Shown: piece by piece, positions 35,116 through 45,132 of the stretch
Numbering within the stretch: the first letter of the stretch is position 1
How the letters are laid out: each line of letters starts with the position of its first letter
Source of the DNA: Methylocapsa palsarum
GTDB lineage: Bacteria; Pseudomonadota; Alphaproteobacteria; Rhizobiales; Beijerinckiaceae
Assembly (NCBI RefSeq): GCF_900114285.1
Contig: NZ_FOSN01000018.1
Span: 1-64,000 of the forward strand
Length of the DNA stretch: 64,000 nucleotides
Reading direction: 5' to 3'
Program-made: the position numbers and the translations under genes
Notes under the pieces: generated by a model
Database searches by the model: none
What the model saw: the letters and a program-made list of their open reading frames with translations, nothing else
Told to the model about the DNA's origin: nothing

Positions 35116-36039
35116 TTGACGAACGCATGTGCATGTTTCAATGAAACGAGTCTGATCCAGAGCGTCCAAGTCCGCCAGCGCGCAGAGGCGCCGCTGGCCG
35201 CGGACGCTGAAACAGGCGTGCCGCCCAATGCTCTGCCGATTGGTGAAGGCGCAAGGAACAGCGCAGGAAGTCGGCACCCGGTTGTCGCCTTGATCTGGAA
35301 ACCGCGCCTCCCCGGCGTCTCTCACGAGCTGACGCGCCCCTTCATTCCAAAAGGCGTAAGGGTTTACGCGATCGGCGATATCCACGGCAGGGCTGATCTG
35401 CTCGCCGAGATGTTCGAGCGGATTGACGCGGACCTCGCCGAAAACCCGATCGCCGATCCCATTCATATTTTTCTGGGCGATTATATCGATCGCGGGCCGG
35501 AGTCCGCGGCGGTTCTCGACCTGCTGATCAAGCGGGGCCTCGCCTATCCGACGAAGTGCCTGAAAGGGAACCACGAACTCTATTTGATGGAGTTTTTTGA
35601 AAATCCCGAGATTCTCAGGATTTGGGGACAATACGGCGGCCTGACGACGCTCCTCTCCTATGGACTCCAGCCGAGCATGAACGCGAGGCCGCAGGAGCAG
35701 GAGGATCTTTCGTTAGCGCTCAGGCGCGCCATGCCTAAAGCTCATCTCAAGTTCTTGTCGGACCTACCGCTGTCCGTGACGTGCGGCGATTTCTTTTTCG
35801 TCCATGCCGGGGTCCGCCCGGGATCGGCGTTGTCGCGCCAGCGGGAGGAAGATATGCTGTGGATCAGAGATGATTTTCTGGAAAGCGACGAAATTTTTGA
35901 AAAAGTCATCGTGCATGGACACACGCCGGTGATGGAGCCTCAGGTGCGAAAAAACCGCATCAATATCGACACCGGCGCCTACGCGACAGGCCGCCTGACC
36001 TGTTTGAGGCTGGAGAGGGACCAAATCACCTTCCTCTAG
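35116..36039 (+). CDS. Metallophosphoesterase (serine/threonine protein phosphatase-like)
   Basis: The calcineurin-like phosphatase core is complete: GDIHGRAD, GDYIDRGPES, LKGNHELYL, HAGVRPG and VIHGHTPVMEP, which supply the di-metal ligands. Family members hydrolyse phosphoproteins or diadenosine polyphosphates. The core begins about 80 residues after the TTG at 35116; the N-terminal part is poorly conserved in appearance, so a later start such as 35290 is possible. The stop codon is followed by a 13-bp tandem repeat and copy B of the dispersed repeat. Confidence 0.85.
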   Translation: MTNACACFNETSLIQSVQVRQRAEAPLAADAETGVPPNALPIGEGARNSAGSRHPVVALIWKPRLPGVSHELTRPFIPKGVRVYAIGDIHGRADLLAEMFERIDADLAENPIADPIHIFLGDYIDRGPESAAVLDLLIKRGLAYPTKCLKGNHELYLMEFFENPEILRIWGQYGGLTTLLSYGLQPSMNARPQEQEDLSLALRRAMPKAHLKFLSDLPLSVTCGDFFFVHAGVRPGSALSRQREEDMLWIRDDFLESDEIFEKVIVHGHTPVMEPQVRKNRINIDTGAYATGRLTCLRLERDQITFL

Positions 36040-36062
36040 AGATGGCCTCTAAAGCTGGCCTC

Positions 36063-36179
36063 TAGAGCGCTTTCCGATCGCATGACGTCATGCAATCGAT
36101 CAGAAATCGCTCCAGAGTCAAAAGCTTGAGCATAGTCTTGTCGATGGGATGGATTCACTCCCATCGGAATATGCTCTAG
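36063..36179 (+). repeat. Dispersed ~115-bp structured repeat, copy B
   Basis: The copy has perfect 8-bp terminal inverted repeats (TCTAGAGC at 36061-36068 and GCTCTAGA at 36173-36180). Two internal hairpins are present: one around CGATCGCATGACGTCATGC, and one of the form CGATGGGA/TCCCATCG. In the latter a G-C pair replaces the T-G pair of copy C. Confidence 0.85.
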
Positions 36180-36312
36180 ATCTGGCCTGTTTATTGTTTT
36201 GGTCCATCGGATCAAGGCTCGACGCGGCGTCATGCGGTTCATTCAGGGACACGGCAATAGAATGCGGTCATCCATTCCTGTTCAGGGCGCAAGTTTCCAT
36301 TCCCCCGACGCC

Positions 36313-37017
36313 ATGCCGGGACTCATGGCTCCCCCCAAGAACCTCCGCGCCGCGCTGTTCGCTTTCGGGGTCCTGCTCGCACTGGGCGGGGGCTGGAATC
36401 TCGTTCCGCAAATCCTGAGCCCGAGAGACATCGGACTTGCGTCCGATCGAGAAGCCGCCATGGCTCTGGAGTCTGACTTCCCCCGAGCTCTTTGGGCGGC
36501 CCGCACCGCGCAGATCCGCGGCGATCTGTGGGCAAGCGCCGCCTTTGCGGAGTCCAGCCTGCTTTGGCTCGATCGATCGGCCCCTTTGAGCGGCGCGGCG
36601 CTGGAACGGGTTCAAAGGGCGCGGGCCAATGCCGAAGCCGCGCTCGCGCTCGCGCCGATCAATGGCGGGGCCTGGCTTTTTCTCTCCGCCCTGCCCTCTG
36701 GATCCGCCGACCCGAATGACGCGGCGCGCGTCGCCACCTTGCTCGAAATGTCCTATTTCACGGCGCCCTCGGATGTGGACATTGCGCCCCGCCGCCTGGA
36801 GCGCGCAGCCGCATCCGGCGCGCTTTCGGATCCCGATCTTCGCGAGTTCGTCAAAGGCGACATCCGCGTCTTGCTCGCGGGCAGGCCGCCGTTGACACGG
36901 CCGATCATCGCCGCTTATCGAAACGCGTCGCCGCAGAATCAGCCGATCTTCGGATCTCTCGTGATGGACGTCGATCCCGTTTTTGGTCAATCGCTGCGCT
37001 CCGGATCAACGAAATGA
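36313..37017 (+). CDS. Membrane-anchored hypothetical protein
   Basis: From ATG 36313 the product has 234 residues. An N-terminal hydrophobic segment (LRAALFAFGVLLALGGGWNLVP) is followed by an Ala-rich helical domain resembling TPR-like solenoids, probably periplasmic. Upstream starts at 36232 or 36199 would add basic residues. I recognise no family, though exopolysaccharide loci often encode similar proteins. Confidence 0.6.
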   Translation: MPGLMAPPKNLRAALFAFGVLLALGGGWNLVPQILSPRDIGLASDREAAMALESDFPRALWAARTAQIRGDLWASAAFAESSLLWLDRSAPLSGAALERVQRARANAEAALALAPINGGAWLFLSALPSGSADPNDAARVATLLEMSYFTAPSDVDIAPRRLERAAASGALSDPDLREFVKGDIRVLLAGRPPLTRPIIAAYRNASPQNQPIFGSLVMDVDPVFGQSLRSGSTK

Positions 37018-37137
37018 ACCTGACCGTTCTGCGATAGGGGTCGGCGTCGTAGGCGGTTTCCGGGCCACTCAAGGCTAGGCCGCCGACGCGCGCGAATCCG
37101 CAACCGCTTCCATTGAATTCAAAAAGGGGCCGTCACG

Positions 37138-38355
37138 ATGAATAAAATCAAAGTCGCCAATCCGATCGTCGAACTCGATGGCGACGAGATGACCCGAATC
37201 ATCTGGCACCACATCCGCGAGAAACTCGTCAAAGCCTATGTCGACGTCGATCTCGAATATTACGACCTTTCCATCGAAAATCGCGACGCGACCAAGGACC
37301 AGGTCACTTTCGACGCCGCCTACGCGATCAAACGGCACGGGGTCGGCGTGAAATGCGCGACGATCACGCCGGACGAACAGCGGGTCGAAGAATTCAAACT
37401 GAAGCAGATGTGGAAGTCTCCGAACGGCACGATCCGGAACATTCTCGGCGGCGTCATCTTCCGCGAACCGATCATTTGCCAGAACGTGCCCCGCCTTGTT
37501 CCGGGCTGGACCAACCCGATCGTCATCGGCAGGCATGCGTTCGGCGATCAATACGCCGCGACGGACTTCAAGGTTCCCGGCAAGGGACGGCTGACGATCA
37601 AATTCACCGGGGAAGACGGCGCTATCATCGAGAAGGAAATTTTCTCGTACCCCGGCGCCGGCGTCGCCCTCGCCATGTACAATCTCGACGAATCGATTCG
37701 GGATTTCGCCCGCGCATCGATGAACTACGGCCTGATGAACAAATATCCGGTCTATCTGTCGACCAAGAACACGATTCTCAAGGCCTACGACGGACGCTTC
37801 AAGGACATCTTCCAGGAAGTTTACGAAACGGAATTCAAGGCCGCGTTCGGCGCCGCCGGCATCACCTACCAGCACCGCCTGATCGACGACATGGTGGCCT
37901 CCTCCCTGAAATGGTCGGGCGGTTATGTCTGGGCCTGCAAGAACTATGACGGCGACGTTCAGTCGGATACGGTCGCGCAAGGGTTCGGGTCGCTCGGGCT
38001 CATGACTTCGGTTCTGATGACGCCCGACGGCAAGACCGTCGAAGCCGAGGCCGCGCACGGCACGGTCACTCGCCATTATCGCGAATATCAGCAGGGCAAG
38101 GAAACCTCGACCAATTCCATCGCCTCCATTTTCGCCTGGACCCGTGGACTGACCCATCGCGCCAAGCTCGACGACAATCTGGAGCTCGCCAAATTCGCCC
38201 AGACCCTCGAGCGCGTTTGCGTCGCGACTGTCGAATCGGGCTCCATGACCAAGGATCTCGCCCTTCTCGTGGGCGCGGATCAAAAGTGGTTGTCGACGAC
38301 CGGATTTCTGGACGCGGTGGACGCTAACCTGCAAAAGGCGATGGCGGCTCAATAA
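37138..38355 (+). CDS. icd: NADP-dependent isocitrate dehydrogenase
   Basis: The 405-residue enzyme oxidises isocitrate to 2-oxoglutarate in the TCA cycle. It belongs to the homodimeric type also found in eukaryotes: [20 protein letters not shown], then [10 protein letters not shown], then [19 protein letters not shown] with the substrate Ser and Arg residues, and [23 protein letters not shown] for NADP. Copy C of the dispersed repeat begins 22 bp after its stop. Confidence 0.97.
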   Translation: MNKIKVANPIVELDGDEMTRIIWHHIREKLVKAYVDVDLEYYDLSIENRDATKDQVTFDAAYAIKRHGVGVKCATITPDEQRVEEFKLKQMWKSPNGTIRNILGGVIFREPIICQNVPRLVPGWTNPIVIGRHAFGDQYAATDFKVPGKGRLTIKFTGEDGAIIEKEIFSYPGAGVALAMYNLDESIRDFARASMNYGLMNKYPVYLSTKNTILKAYDGRFKDIFQEVYETEFKAAFGAAGITYQHRLIDDMVASSLKWSGGYVWACKNYDGDVQSDTVAQGFGSLGLMTSVLMTPDGKTVEAEAAHGTVTRHYREYQQGKETSTNSIASIFAWTRGLTHRAKLDDNLELAKFAQTLERVCVATVESGSMTKDLALLVGADQKWLSTTGFLDAVDANLQKAMAAQ

Positions 38356-38376
38356 CGCGGAGGCCCATCCACCCAT

Positions 38377-38492
38377 TAGAGCGCTTTCCGATCGCATGAA
38401 GCCATGCGATCGGTCGGAAATCGCTCCAGAGTCAAAAGCTTGAGCTTAATCTTGTCGATTGGATTGATTCACTCCGATCGGAATATGCTCTA
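38377..38492 (+). repeat. Dispersed ~115-bp structured repeat, copy C
   Basis: Bounded by TAGAGC and GCTCTA. The left hairpin is CGATCGCATG-AAGC-CATGCGATCG (perfect 10-bp stem). The right hairpin is CGATTGGA/TCCGATCG with one T-G pair. It lies just after icd and may act as its transcript end or processing site. Confidence 0.85.
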
Positions 38493-38641
38493 AAGACGCC
38501 CGCCTTCGAGGCGAGGCGGCCGCGGATATGTGGCCGCCGCTGACCGCCTTTCGCTCAAACCGTGGATTACATCCCGGTCGCAATTGTCTATCGGTGAGGC
38601 AATCGGTATAAGGGCGTCGATTTGGTTTTGGGGAGACGCAT

Positions 38642-39061
38642 GTGCCTGCCGAACTGATCGAAGACTCTTACCGGCCATCGGAAGATGAGCCTTTTATGAA
38701 CGATCGCCAGCGAGATTACTTCCGGCGTAAACTCATAGCCTGGAAAGAGGACATTCTGCGGGAAAGCCGCGAAACGCTGGTGATCCTGCAAAGTGAAAAC
38801 GAGAATCATCCAGACCATGCGGATCGCGCCTCATCGGAGACCGACCGGGCCATCGAATTGCGCGCGCGAGACCGGCAGCGCAAGTTGATTTCAAAGATCG
38901 ACGCCGCGCTCGGGCGGCTTGATGACGGCGTCTACGGCTATTGCGAAGAGACGGGCGAACCGATCTCCCTCAAGCGCCTCGACGCGCGACCGATCGCAAC
39001 CCTGTCCGTCGAAGCGCAGGAGCGCCACGAAAAACGTGAGCGTGTGTACCGCGACAATTGA
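38642..39061 (+). CDS. dksA: DksA-type RNA polymerase-binding transcription factor
   Basis: The 139-residue protein has the DksA coiled coil (FRRKLIAWKEDILRESRETL to about residue 85), with the DxxDxA-type tip (HPDHADRAS). It ends in the zinc-finger-like GYCEETGEPISLKRLDARPIATLSVEAQERHE region. Only one of the four canonical zinc cysteines is present, as in cysteine-poor DksA variants that work without tight zinc binding. It acts with ppGpp at RNA polymerase in the stringent response. The start is GTG 38642; an internal ATG at 38696 is less likely. Confidence 0.93.
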   Translation: MPAELIEDSYRPSEDEPFMNDRQRDYFRRKLIAWKEDILRESRETLVILQSENENHPDHADRASSETDRAIELRARDRQRKLISKIDAALGRLDDGVYGYCEETGEPISLKRLDARPIATLSVEAQERHEKRERVYRDN

Positions 39062-39225
39062 AGCGCCCCTTGATCATGGCCGGGCCTCGCGGCCGGGCGG
39101 AAAGGGAACGCTGAGCCGTACACGATTTTCGCAATGAATATTTTTGCGATAAGTATTTTTGCGATTGTCTGAAGCAGCGTCGCATCGACCCCCTGCCGGG
39201 CGCCTTTTCCAGAACAGCGCCGCCT

Positions 39226-40242
39226 CTATTTGCTCGGGCCGCGACCCAGAAGCTTCGCCATCTCCTGCTCGAGCGTATCGACGGGATTTGAGCCCGCCGG
39301 CGACTTGAACGGGTCGGGAGACGATTTGAAAATCTCGGCGAAGGATGGCCCGTCCAGGCTCTCAGGAAAAGAGGACGCCGCGACAGCCGGCGGCGGCGTG
39401 TCGGCGGCCGGCGGCGGCTCCAGCGCCGCGGAACTCTCCGCCATCCCATGAGGAGCGCCTGTCTCGACCGGAAGATCGCCGGAACGCGGCGAGGCGTCGC
39501 TTGCGGCGGCGCCAGAGGCCGGCGGTTGCTTCGCCGTATCCTGAGCAACGCGCGGCGGCGGCCGCAAAAAGGGAGTCGCGAGAGGCGCGCGCGGCGGCGG
39601 CGGAGCGCTGGATCCTGAACCCGGTTCGCCTTTTTGACTCAAGTCGGAGCGCGAGACGGAGTCCCGCTGAGGCCTCTGGGCGTAGGGCGTGAACGTCGGG
39701 GTGCGTCGCGGCGGCAACGGAAACGTCGGGCGTTGCGGCGCGGGGGGCGGACTCGGCTCCTCGGGAACCAGCGGAGGCGCCGGTTCGGCCACAAGGTCGG
39801 CGGCGACGGGCGCCGGCTTCCTTTCGGGCGCGACCGGACGGGCAGGCATGCGGGCCGGCTCCGCTTCGGGCGGCCAGTTCACACCGGCCTGGATCGCCTC
39901 GCGCGGCTCCTTTTCCCTCGGCTCCTTTTCGCGCAATCTGACGTCGCGCCCTTCAACTCTAATGATTTCCGCCTCGATGACGAGATCGTTCGGTCCCCCG
40001 ATCATCAGGAGATGCTCGACATTATCCCTGCGCACGATGACGAGCTGGCGGTTACGGTCGAGATCGAAGGCATCGACGATTCCAAGCCGCGGCATCCGGG
40101 TTCTGGCGTTGGACGCCATTCGCAACCGCCGTCCGAAGATCAGACGAAAGATCAACAAAATCAAAACCGCGGCGACAAGCAGGCCCAGCGCGCTTGCGGC
40201 AAACACCATCGTCTTGTTTTGAAAAAGGGTTTCTGCCCACAT
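39226..40242 (-). CDS. fliO: FliO-like protein with proline-rich C-terminal extension
   Basis: The 338-residue product has one N-terminal membrane helix (ASALGLLVAAVLILLIFRLIF, about residues 15-36). A FliO-type cytoplasmic domain follows (RLGIVDAFDLDRNRQLVIVRRDNVEHLLMIGGPNDLVIE). After about residue 110 it is Pro/Ala/Arg-rich and disordered, ending in a short conserved acidic helix (DTLEQEMAKLLG). FliO assists assembly of the flagellar export gate. No other flagellar gene is in the window, so a non-flagellar role for this homologue is possible. Confidence 0.72.
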   Translation of the reverse strand: MWAETLFQNKTMVFAASALGLLVAAVLILLIFRLIFGRRLRMASNARTRMPRLGIVDAFDLDRNRQLVIVRRDNVEHLLMIGGPNDLVIEAEIIRVEGRDVRLREKEPREKEPREAIQAGVNWPPEAEPARMPARPVAPERKPAPVAADLVAEPAPPLVPEEPSPPPAPQRPTFPLPPRRTPTFTPYAQRPQRDSVSRSDLSQKGEPGSGSSAPPPPRAPLATPFLRPPPRVAQDTAKQPPASGAAASDASPRSGDLPVETGAPHGMAESSAALEPPPAADTPPPAVAASSFPESLDGPSFAEIFKSSPDPFKSPAGSNPVDTLEQEMAKLLGRGPSK

Positions 40243-40511
40243 CCTGACGGCTCATTCAATGGAACGCGCAATGGAACGCGTAATGGACGCAGCGGATCGT
40301 CGATCCAGGGACCTTAGAGCTTTTTCCGTTCGCGCGGAATTGGAAAACAGCCCAGACTTTTTGTTTCGCGTTACATTCTTAACGCGATCAAATACTTGGG
40401 CGCGCGATCCCTGTCCGGTCCGCAGAAAGTCCGCTTTCGGTCAGAGCCAGCGCCCACAAAGGCCCCGCGGGCGACGATCCCGCCACGTTGTGCGGAGCGT
40501 TGCGGAAGTTT

Positions 40512-40790
40512 TTACCTACCGAACGTGGAATTGCCCGGCCCCTCGGGACGCATCGGGTCGGCCCCGAGCCCCATGCGGCCGCGCGTCCCGGAATAATCAT
40601 AGCGATAGCGGTCCCAGCCGGCGACGGAGCGGCCTTCCTCCAGCCATTGCCGAGGCGGATTCACGGGCGGCGGCGAGCCGTAATAGCCCTGCGGCGGATC
40701 GTAATAACGGCCCCCGGATTGCGCCATCGCGCCCCCCGAGAAGGCGGCGCCGGCGGCGGCGAGACAAAGGATCTTTACGGACGTTCTCAT
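40512..40790 (-). CDS. Small exported hypothetical protein
   Basis: ATG 40790 lies 7 bases after AAGGAGA and gives 92 residues with a signal peptide (TSVKILCLAAAGAAFSGGAMA). The mature part is Gly, Pro, Tyr and Arg rich and low in complexity (GGRYYDPPQGYYGSPPPVN), probably disordered in the periplasm. No family recognised. Confidence 0.6.
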   Translation of the reverse strand: MRTSVKILCLAAAGAAFSGGAMAQSGGRYYDPPQGYYGSPPPVNPPRQWLEEGRSVAGWDRYRYDYSGTRGRMGLGADPMRPEGPGNSTFGR

Positions 40791-41010
40791 GCGCATTCTC
40801 CTTGGCGGAACATAAAGCATTTTCCGGCAAAGTGGAAACCCGCCGCTCGCCTCTCAAGAGAGCTTGAACCCTGGCCTTCGCCGCGCGAGTCTCGCTCCTG
40901 ACGTAGGTTTAGGAAAGGAGATCGGCCTATGATGACGGCGTGCGGCGATTCGAGTCCTCGTTCAGAACCCGGCGCCGAACGTTCATTCTGCACATTCCGC
41001 GTGGAAGAAC

Positions 41011-43518
41011 ATGACAGAACAAGACATTTCCGCACGAGACTCCACGATCGGCCGCCCCTGGACCCCGCGGGCCGGAGGCAATCCCTTCCTCGTGCTGGCG
41101 TTGGCCTTGGCGACGGCGGCCATCGCGGCGGCGTTCTCATTCTTGCCGAAAGAACTGGCCGCGCACCTCGCCGCCGGCGCGTTGGGCGTTCTTGCGGTCA
41201 TCGGAGTTTGCGCGCTCTTCGCCTTCGCATTGGGCCTCGCCGGCTTCGCCTCACAAAGCCCTGACGGCGAATTTGCCCGGCTTGCGAGCGACGGCGCCCC
41301 CGAAGGATTGGTCGCGACCGACAGCGCCGGCGCGCTCCTCTACGCCAACGCCGCCTACCGCAATTATTGCGGGGCCGCGGCTGTTCGCCCGGTGGAGCAG
41401 CTCTTTTCCGGCGCGCCGGAGGTTTCCGAAGCGATCTACCGGCTGGCTCAAGCCTCGCGGCGGAACCGGCGGGGCGAAGAAGAATTGCGTCTGTCCCGGG
41501 CCCTCGAAGGCGGGGGGCAGGCTGGCTGGTACAAGATCAGCGTCAGGCCGATCGAGACGGCGGACGGCGCGCGCGTCAGCCTCTGGAGCGTCGTCGACGT
41601 CACGCACGAGCGAAAACGGCAAGAAGACGCTTTTCAGGATCTGCGCCGCGCTATCGATTTTCTCGACGACGCTCCAGCCGGCTTTTTTTCCTCGAACGCC
41701 CATGGAAGCGTCTCCTATATGAACGCGACGCTTGCGGCCTGGCTCGGCTATGACGTCGCCCACGCCGCTGGGGGCGGTCTTCGCCTCGGCGAATTTCTGG
41801 CCGGCGACGGCGTCTCGCTGCTAGCGTCGGTCGCGGGCGGCCCCGGCGAAGTCCGCACCGAACAATTCGACATCGACCTCAAGCGCGCGGGTGGAGAAAT
41901 CCTCCCCGCCCGCCTGCTCCACCGCGTCGCCTTCGACGAGGAAGGCAGGCCGGGCCCGTCACGCACGCTCGTGCTCAACCGTGAGTCCGGAGTGGAGCCG
42001 GCGGAAGACTTGCGCGCGGCGGAGGTCCGTTTCGCCCGCGTCTTCAACGCGACGCCTGTCGCGATCGCGCTTCTCGACGGCGAAGGCCGGATCAAGCGCT
42101 CGAACGCCGCTTTCGCCCGGCTCATGCCTCGGGCGCTGAAAGCCGCCGAGCCGATCTATTCGGCCATCGCCGAGCCGGACCGCAACGCCCTCAAAACGGC
42201 CCTCGCCGCAGCCTTGAGATCGAAGACCGACATCGCTCCGCTGGACGCGGCCCTTGAAGGCGACGGCGAGCGCTCGGCGCGCCTGTTCGTTTCCCCCTCG
42301 GACGACCGCGACGGCCGGGGCGCGACCATCTACGCGCTCGACACCACCGAACAGCAGGCCCTGCGGACGAATTTCGAGCAATCGCAAAAGATGCAGGCGA
42401 TTGGACAGCTCGCCGGCGGCGTCGCGCATGATTTCAACAATGTCCTCACCGCCATCATCGGCTTTTCCGATCTGCTTCTCGCGAACCACCGTCCGACGGA
42501 CCCCTCGTTCCACGACATCATGCAGATCAAGCAGAACGCCAACCGCGCAGCCGGCCTCGTGCGGCAATTGCTAGCGTTCTCCCGCCGTCAGACGATGCGG
42601 CCGCAGATTCTGCAGCTCGGCGACGTTCTCGCCGACCTTCAGATCCTCATGCGCCGGCTCGTCGGCGAAAAGATCGATCTCGACCTGCGGCACGGCCGCG
42701 ATCTCTGGCTCGTGAAAGCGGACGTCAACCAATTCGAACAGGTGATCGTCAACCTGATCGTGAACGCCCGCGACGCCATGCCGGAGGGCGGCAAAATCCT
42801 GCTTCGGACCCGCAATGTCGCCGCGGCGGATTGCGGCGAATTCGACGAGCCCTCCCTCACTCCGGCGGATTATGTCGCGATCGAGGTCGTGGACGCCGGG
42901 CACGGCATCGCACCCGAAGTCAGAGACAAGATCTTCGAGCCCTTCTTCACGACCAAGGAGATCGGCAAGGGAACCGGCCTCGGACTGTCAATGGTCTATG
43001 GCATCGTCAAACAGACCGGCGGCTTCGTCGTTTGCGCCAGCACGGTCGGCAAGGGTTCGACATTTTCCATCCTTCTGCCTCGCCATGTCGCCAGCGAGAG
43101 CGACGCTCCGCCCGCGGCCGAAGCGGCGAAGGCTCCGGCGAAGGATCTGACCGGTCACGGCACCATTCTCCTTGTCGAGGACGAGGAGGCGGTCCGCGCC
43201 TTCGGGGCGCGAGCGCTTGCCTCGCGGGGCTACACCGTGCTCCAGGCTGCCTCCGGCCTTGAGGCGCTCGAAGTCGTCGAGCAGAACGAGGGCAAAATCG
43301 ATCTTGTCGTCTCCGACGTCGTCATGCCGGAAATGGACGGGCCGACGATGTTCGGCGAATTACGCAAGCGCGGCGTCAAGGCGAAGGTGATTTTTGTGTC
43401 CGGCTACGCCGAGGATGCGTTCCAGAAAAACCTGCCCGAGGGCGAAGTTTTCAGTTTTTTGCCCAAGCCTTTTTCCCTGAAGCAGCTGATCGAGGCGGTG
43501 AAGGGAGCCAAGGACTGA
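41011..43518 (+). CDS. cckA: Hybrid histidine kinase CckA, cell-cycle regulator
   Basis: The 835-residue protein has two N-terminal membrane helices (about residues 27-46 and 50-75), PAS-like domains to about residue 440, and a HisKA domain with phospho-acceptor His473 in [22 protein letters not shown]. The HATPase domain follows ([38 protein letters not shown]), and a C-terminal receiver carries Asp769 in [13 protein letters not shown]. This is the CckA order, which feeds phosphate through ChpT to CtrA and CpdR to control the alphaproteobacterial cell cycle. The gene is monocistronic. Confidence 0.94.
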   Translation: MTEQDISARDSTIGRPWTPRAGGNPFLVLALALATAAIAAAFSFLPKELAAHLAAGALGVLAVIGVCALFAFALGLAGFASQSPDGEFARLASDGAPEGLVATDSAGALLYANAAYRNYCGAAAVRPVEQLFSGAPEVSEAIYRLAQASRRNRRGEEELRLSRALEGGGQAGWYKISVRPIETADGARVSLWSVVDVTHERKRQEDAFQDLRRAIDFLDDAPAGFFSSNAHGSVSYMNATLAAWLGYDVAHAAGGGLRLGEFLAGDGVSLLASVAGGPGEVRTEQFDIDLKRAGGEILPARLLHRVAFDEEGRPGPSRTLVLNRESGVEPAEDLRAAEVRFARVFNATPVAIALLDGEGRIKRSNAAFARLMPRALKAAEPIYSAIAEPDRNALKTALAAALRSKTDIAPLDAALEGDGERSARLFVSPSDDRDGRGATIYALDTTEQQALRTNFEQSQKMQAIGQLAGGVAHDFNNVLTAIIGFSDLLLANHRPTDPSFHDIMQIKQNANRAAGLVRQLLAFSRRQTMRPQILQLGDVLADLQILMRRLVGEKIDLDLRHGRDLWLVKADVNQFEQVIVNLIVNARDAMPEGGKILLRTRNVAAADCGEFDEPSLTPADYVAIEVVDAGHGIAPEVRDKIFEPFFTTKEIGKGTGLGLSMVYGIVKQTGGFVVCASTVGKGSTFSILLPRHVASESDAPPAAEAAKAPAKDLTGHGTILLVEDEEAVRAFGARALASRGYTVLQAASGLEALEVVEQNEGKIDLVVSDVVMPEMDGPTMFGELRKRGVKAKVIFVSGYAEDAFQKNLPEGEVFSFLPKPFSLKQLIEAVKGAKD

Positions 43519-43585
43519 CTCGGCGCCAGATTGCGCAGCGCCCTCATCTGAGCGATGAGTCGCTCCATCGCCGCAACCCCGGAGG

Positions 43586-43627
43586 CAAGCCGTGCTCAAT
43601 ATTGGACAAGCCATGCTCAATATTGGA
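43586..43627 (+). repeat. 21-bp tandem duplication spanning a start codon
   Basis: Two adjacent units of CAAGCC-R-TGCTCAATATTGGA lie across the start of the exported protein gene. They differ at one base, making the start GTG in the first and ATG in the second. Confidence 0.85.
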
Positions 43628-43957
43628 AAAGCGCTGTCGCTCCTCGCCGCGGGCGCGATTTGCGCCGCCGGAGCCGCCGCGGCGGACCTGGCCGAAAGCG
43701 CGCCTTCAAACGTCTATCTGTTCCGGGTGAACTGCCCGATGGAGCGCTATGTCGCGCAATGGGCGCCCGGCTCCGCCGATCGCGGCCAGACCTATTTCCG
43801 AATCGCGACGGGGAACGCAAATCTCGACTGCTCGATCTATGATTACAACGCCGCGACAGACGCCGCCCTGCCCCGTCGCGACTGCGGCGATCCCGGCGGG
43901 ATCATCCAGGGTTTTCCTGGATTTTTGGCCCTTCTCGGAGCGACCCATTGCCAATGA
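43592..43957 (+). CDS. Small exported hypothetical protein with duplicated start region
   Basis: A GTG start with GGAGG upstream gives 121 residues. The first 14 residues are a perfect-looking duplication (MLNIGQA MLNIGKA) from a 21-bp tandem repeat that also copies the start codon as GTG then ATG. A signal peptide (LSLLAAGAICAAGAAAA) follows, then a ~90-residue mature domain with four Cys in two likely disulfides. No family recognised. Confidence 0.65.
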   Translation: MLNIGQAMLNIGKALSLLAAGAICAAGAAAADLAESAPSNVYLFRVNCPMERYVAQWAPGSADRGQTYFRIATGNANLDCSIYDYNAATDAALPRRDCGDPGGIIQGFPGFLALLGATHCQ

Positions 43958-44072
43958 GCTCGCGCCTCGGTCGGTAAGCGCTTGCTCGAGGTCGGTAAGA
44001 TTTTGTCTTGGCCGGCGGCGCTCTTGGTCGACAGCGCTAGTCTTGACGATTCATCCCGCTTGCGGGATCGCT

Positions 44073-44148
44073 TGGTGGAGCTGAGCGGAATCGAACCGCT
44101 GGCCTCTGCAGTGCGATTGCAGCGCTCTCCCATCTGAGCTACAGCCCC
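44073..44148 (-). tRNA. tRNA-Ala (anticodon CGC)
   Basis: The minus strand folds as a 76-base tRNA. Acceptor GGGGCTG (44148-44142) pairs with CAGCTCC, the D arm contains AGCTCAGATGGGAGAGC, the anticodon stem CTGCA/TGCAG encloses ATCGCAC with CGC at 44115-44113, and the T arm has GGTTCGATTCC. CCA is encoded at 44075-44073. Confidence 0.95.
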
Positions 44149-44392
44149 TGTCGCAGGGGTTCTACGCGAGCATCGCGGCCCGCGCAAGACCGCTTTTCAA
44201 GTCAGCTTTCCTGGCGGAGTTCAGAAATCCCGCCCGACCCGGTCCCTGTCGCCACAGACTTGCCAGCCCGGCTCAAGCCGGGTAAACGATTCTGCCGCTT
44301 GAGCCGGATGGCTTTGGTTCAAAGCAGGAAAGCGCCGGACATACGGCCACCCTTTCCAGGGCTCCTGCTTAAGACGGCGCCAGGGAGCACAA

Positions 44393-44683
44393 ATGCGCGC
44401 GATTCTCGATCTCATCGTCGTTGTTCTGCATCTTTACACCTATGTGATCATCATCTCGGCGGTTCTGTCCTGGCTCGTCGCATTCAACATCGTCAACCTG
44501 CACAACGATCTCGTGCGCTCGCTCTGGAACGGGCTGAACGCCCTGACCGAACCTGTCCTGCGCCCCATCCGGAGGCAAATCCCGGATCTGGGCGGCATCG
44601 ATATTTCGCCGGTGATTGTGCTTTTGCTGCTCTATTTCATCGAGCAGGTCATTTTTCTCTATATTTACCCCTTCGTCTTCTGA
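44393..44683 (+). CDS. YggT family membrane protein
   Basis: The 96-residue protein has two hydrophobic helices (ILDLIVVVLHLYTYVIIISAV and the C-terminal VIVLLLLYFIEQVIFLYIY) and the YggT motif LNALTEPVLRPIRRQIPDLGG between them. GGGAG precedes the ATG. YggT proteins are linked to osmotic and division phenotypes. The DUF167 gene follows after 32 bp, a conserved pairing. Confidence 0.93.
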   Translation: MRAILDLIVVVLHLYTYVIIISAVLSWLVAFNIVNLHNDLVRSLWNGLNALTEPVLRPIRRQIPDLGGIDISPVIVLLLLYFIEQVIFLYIYPFVF

Positions 44684-44715
44684 ACCGGCGTCCGGAGCCT
44701 TCCGGCTGATGTCCT

Positions 44716-45033
44716 TTGGCTGAGTTTCCCTGGCGGACGCACGGCGCCGAAGTGCTGCTTAAAGTTCGCCTGACGCCGAAAAGCAGCCGCGACGAAATCG
44801 AGGGACCGGGACAGGATTCCAACGGCGGACAATTCCTGAAAGTCCGGGTCCGCGCCGTTCCGCAGGACGGCGAGGCGAACGCCGCCTTGATTCGCCTTGT
44901 CGCCAAGGCGCTTCGCCTTCCATCCTCGTCGGTGCGGATCGCCTCCGGCGGCGCCAGCCGGGTCAAGACGCTGGCCCTCAACGGCGACCCGGCCGCAATC
45001 TCTCAGGCGTTGACGCAATTATGCGGAGCCTGA
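44716..45033 (+). CDS. DUF167 (YggU) family protein
   Basis: The 105-residue protein starts at TTG and has the YggU fold signature: VRLTPKSSRDEIEG, VRVRAVPQDGEANAALIRLVAKAL and SVRIASGGASRVKTLAL. Function is unknown across the family. It is downstream of YggT and probably co-transcribed with it. Confidence 0.92.
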   Translation: MAEFPWRTHGAEVLLKVRLTPKSSRDEIEGPGQDSNGGQFLKVRVRAVPQDGEANAALIRLVAKALRLPSSSVRIASGGASRVKTLALNGDPAAISQALTQLCGA

Positions 45034-45132
45034 TTCCTCCCGTTCGGCAAGGTTCGGCCTTGCCGCAACAACACGTGATCCAAATCAAAACTTGACCCAA
45101 ATCTCGGCCCAAAGTCTCGGGCCTGATTTCTG

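Noticed and set aside
36061-36180. Possible intrinsic terminators formed by the dispersed repeat
   Set aside because: The hairpins are strong but no T-run follows either of them, so they do not fit intrinsic termination.
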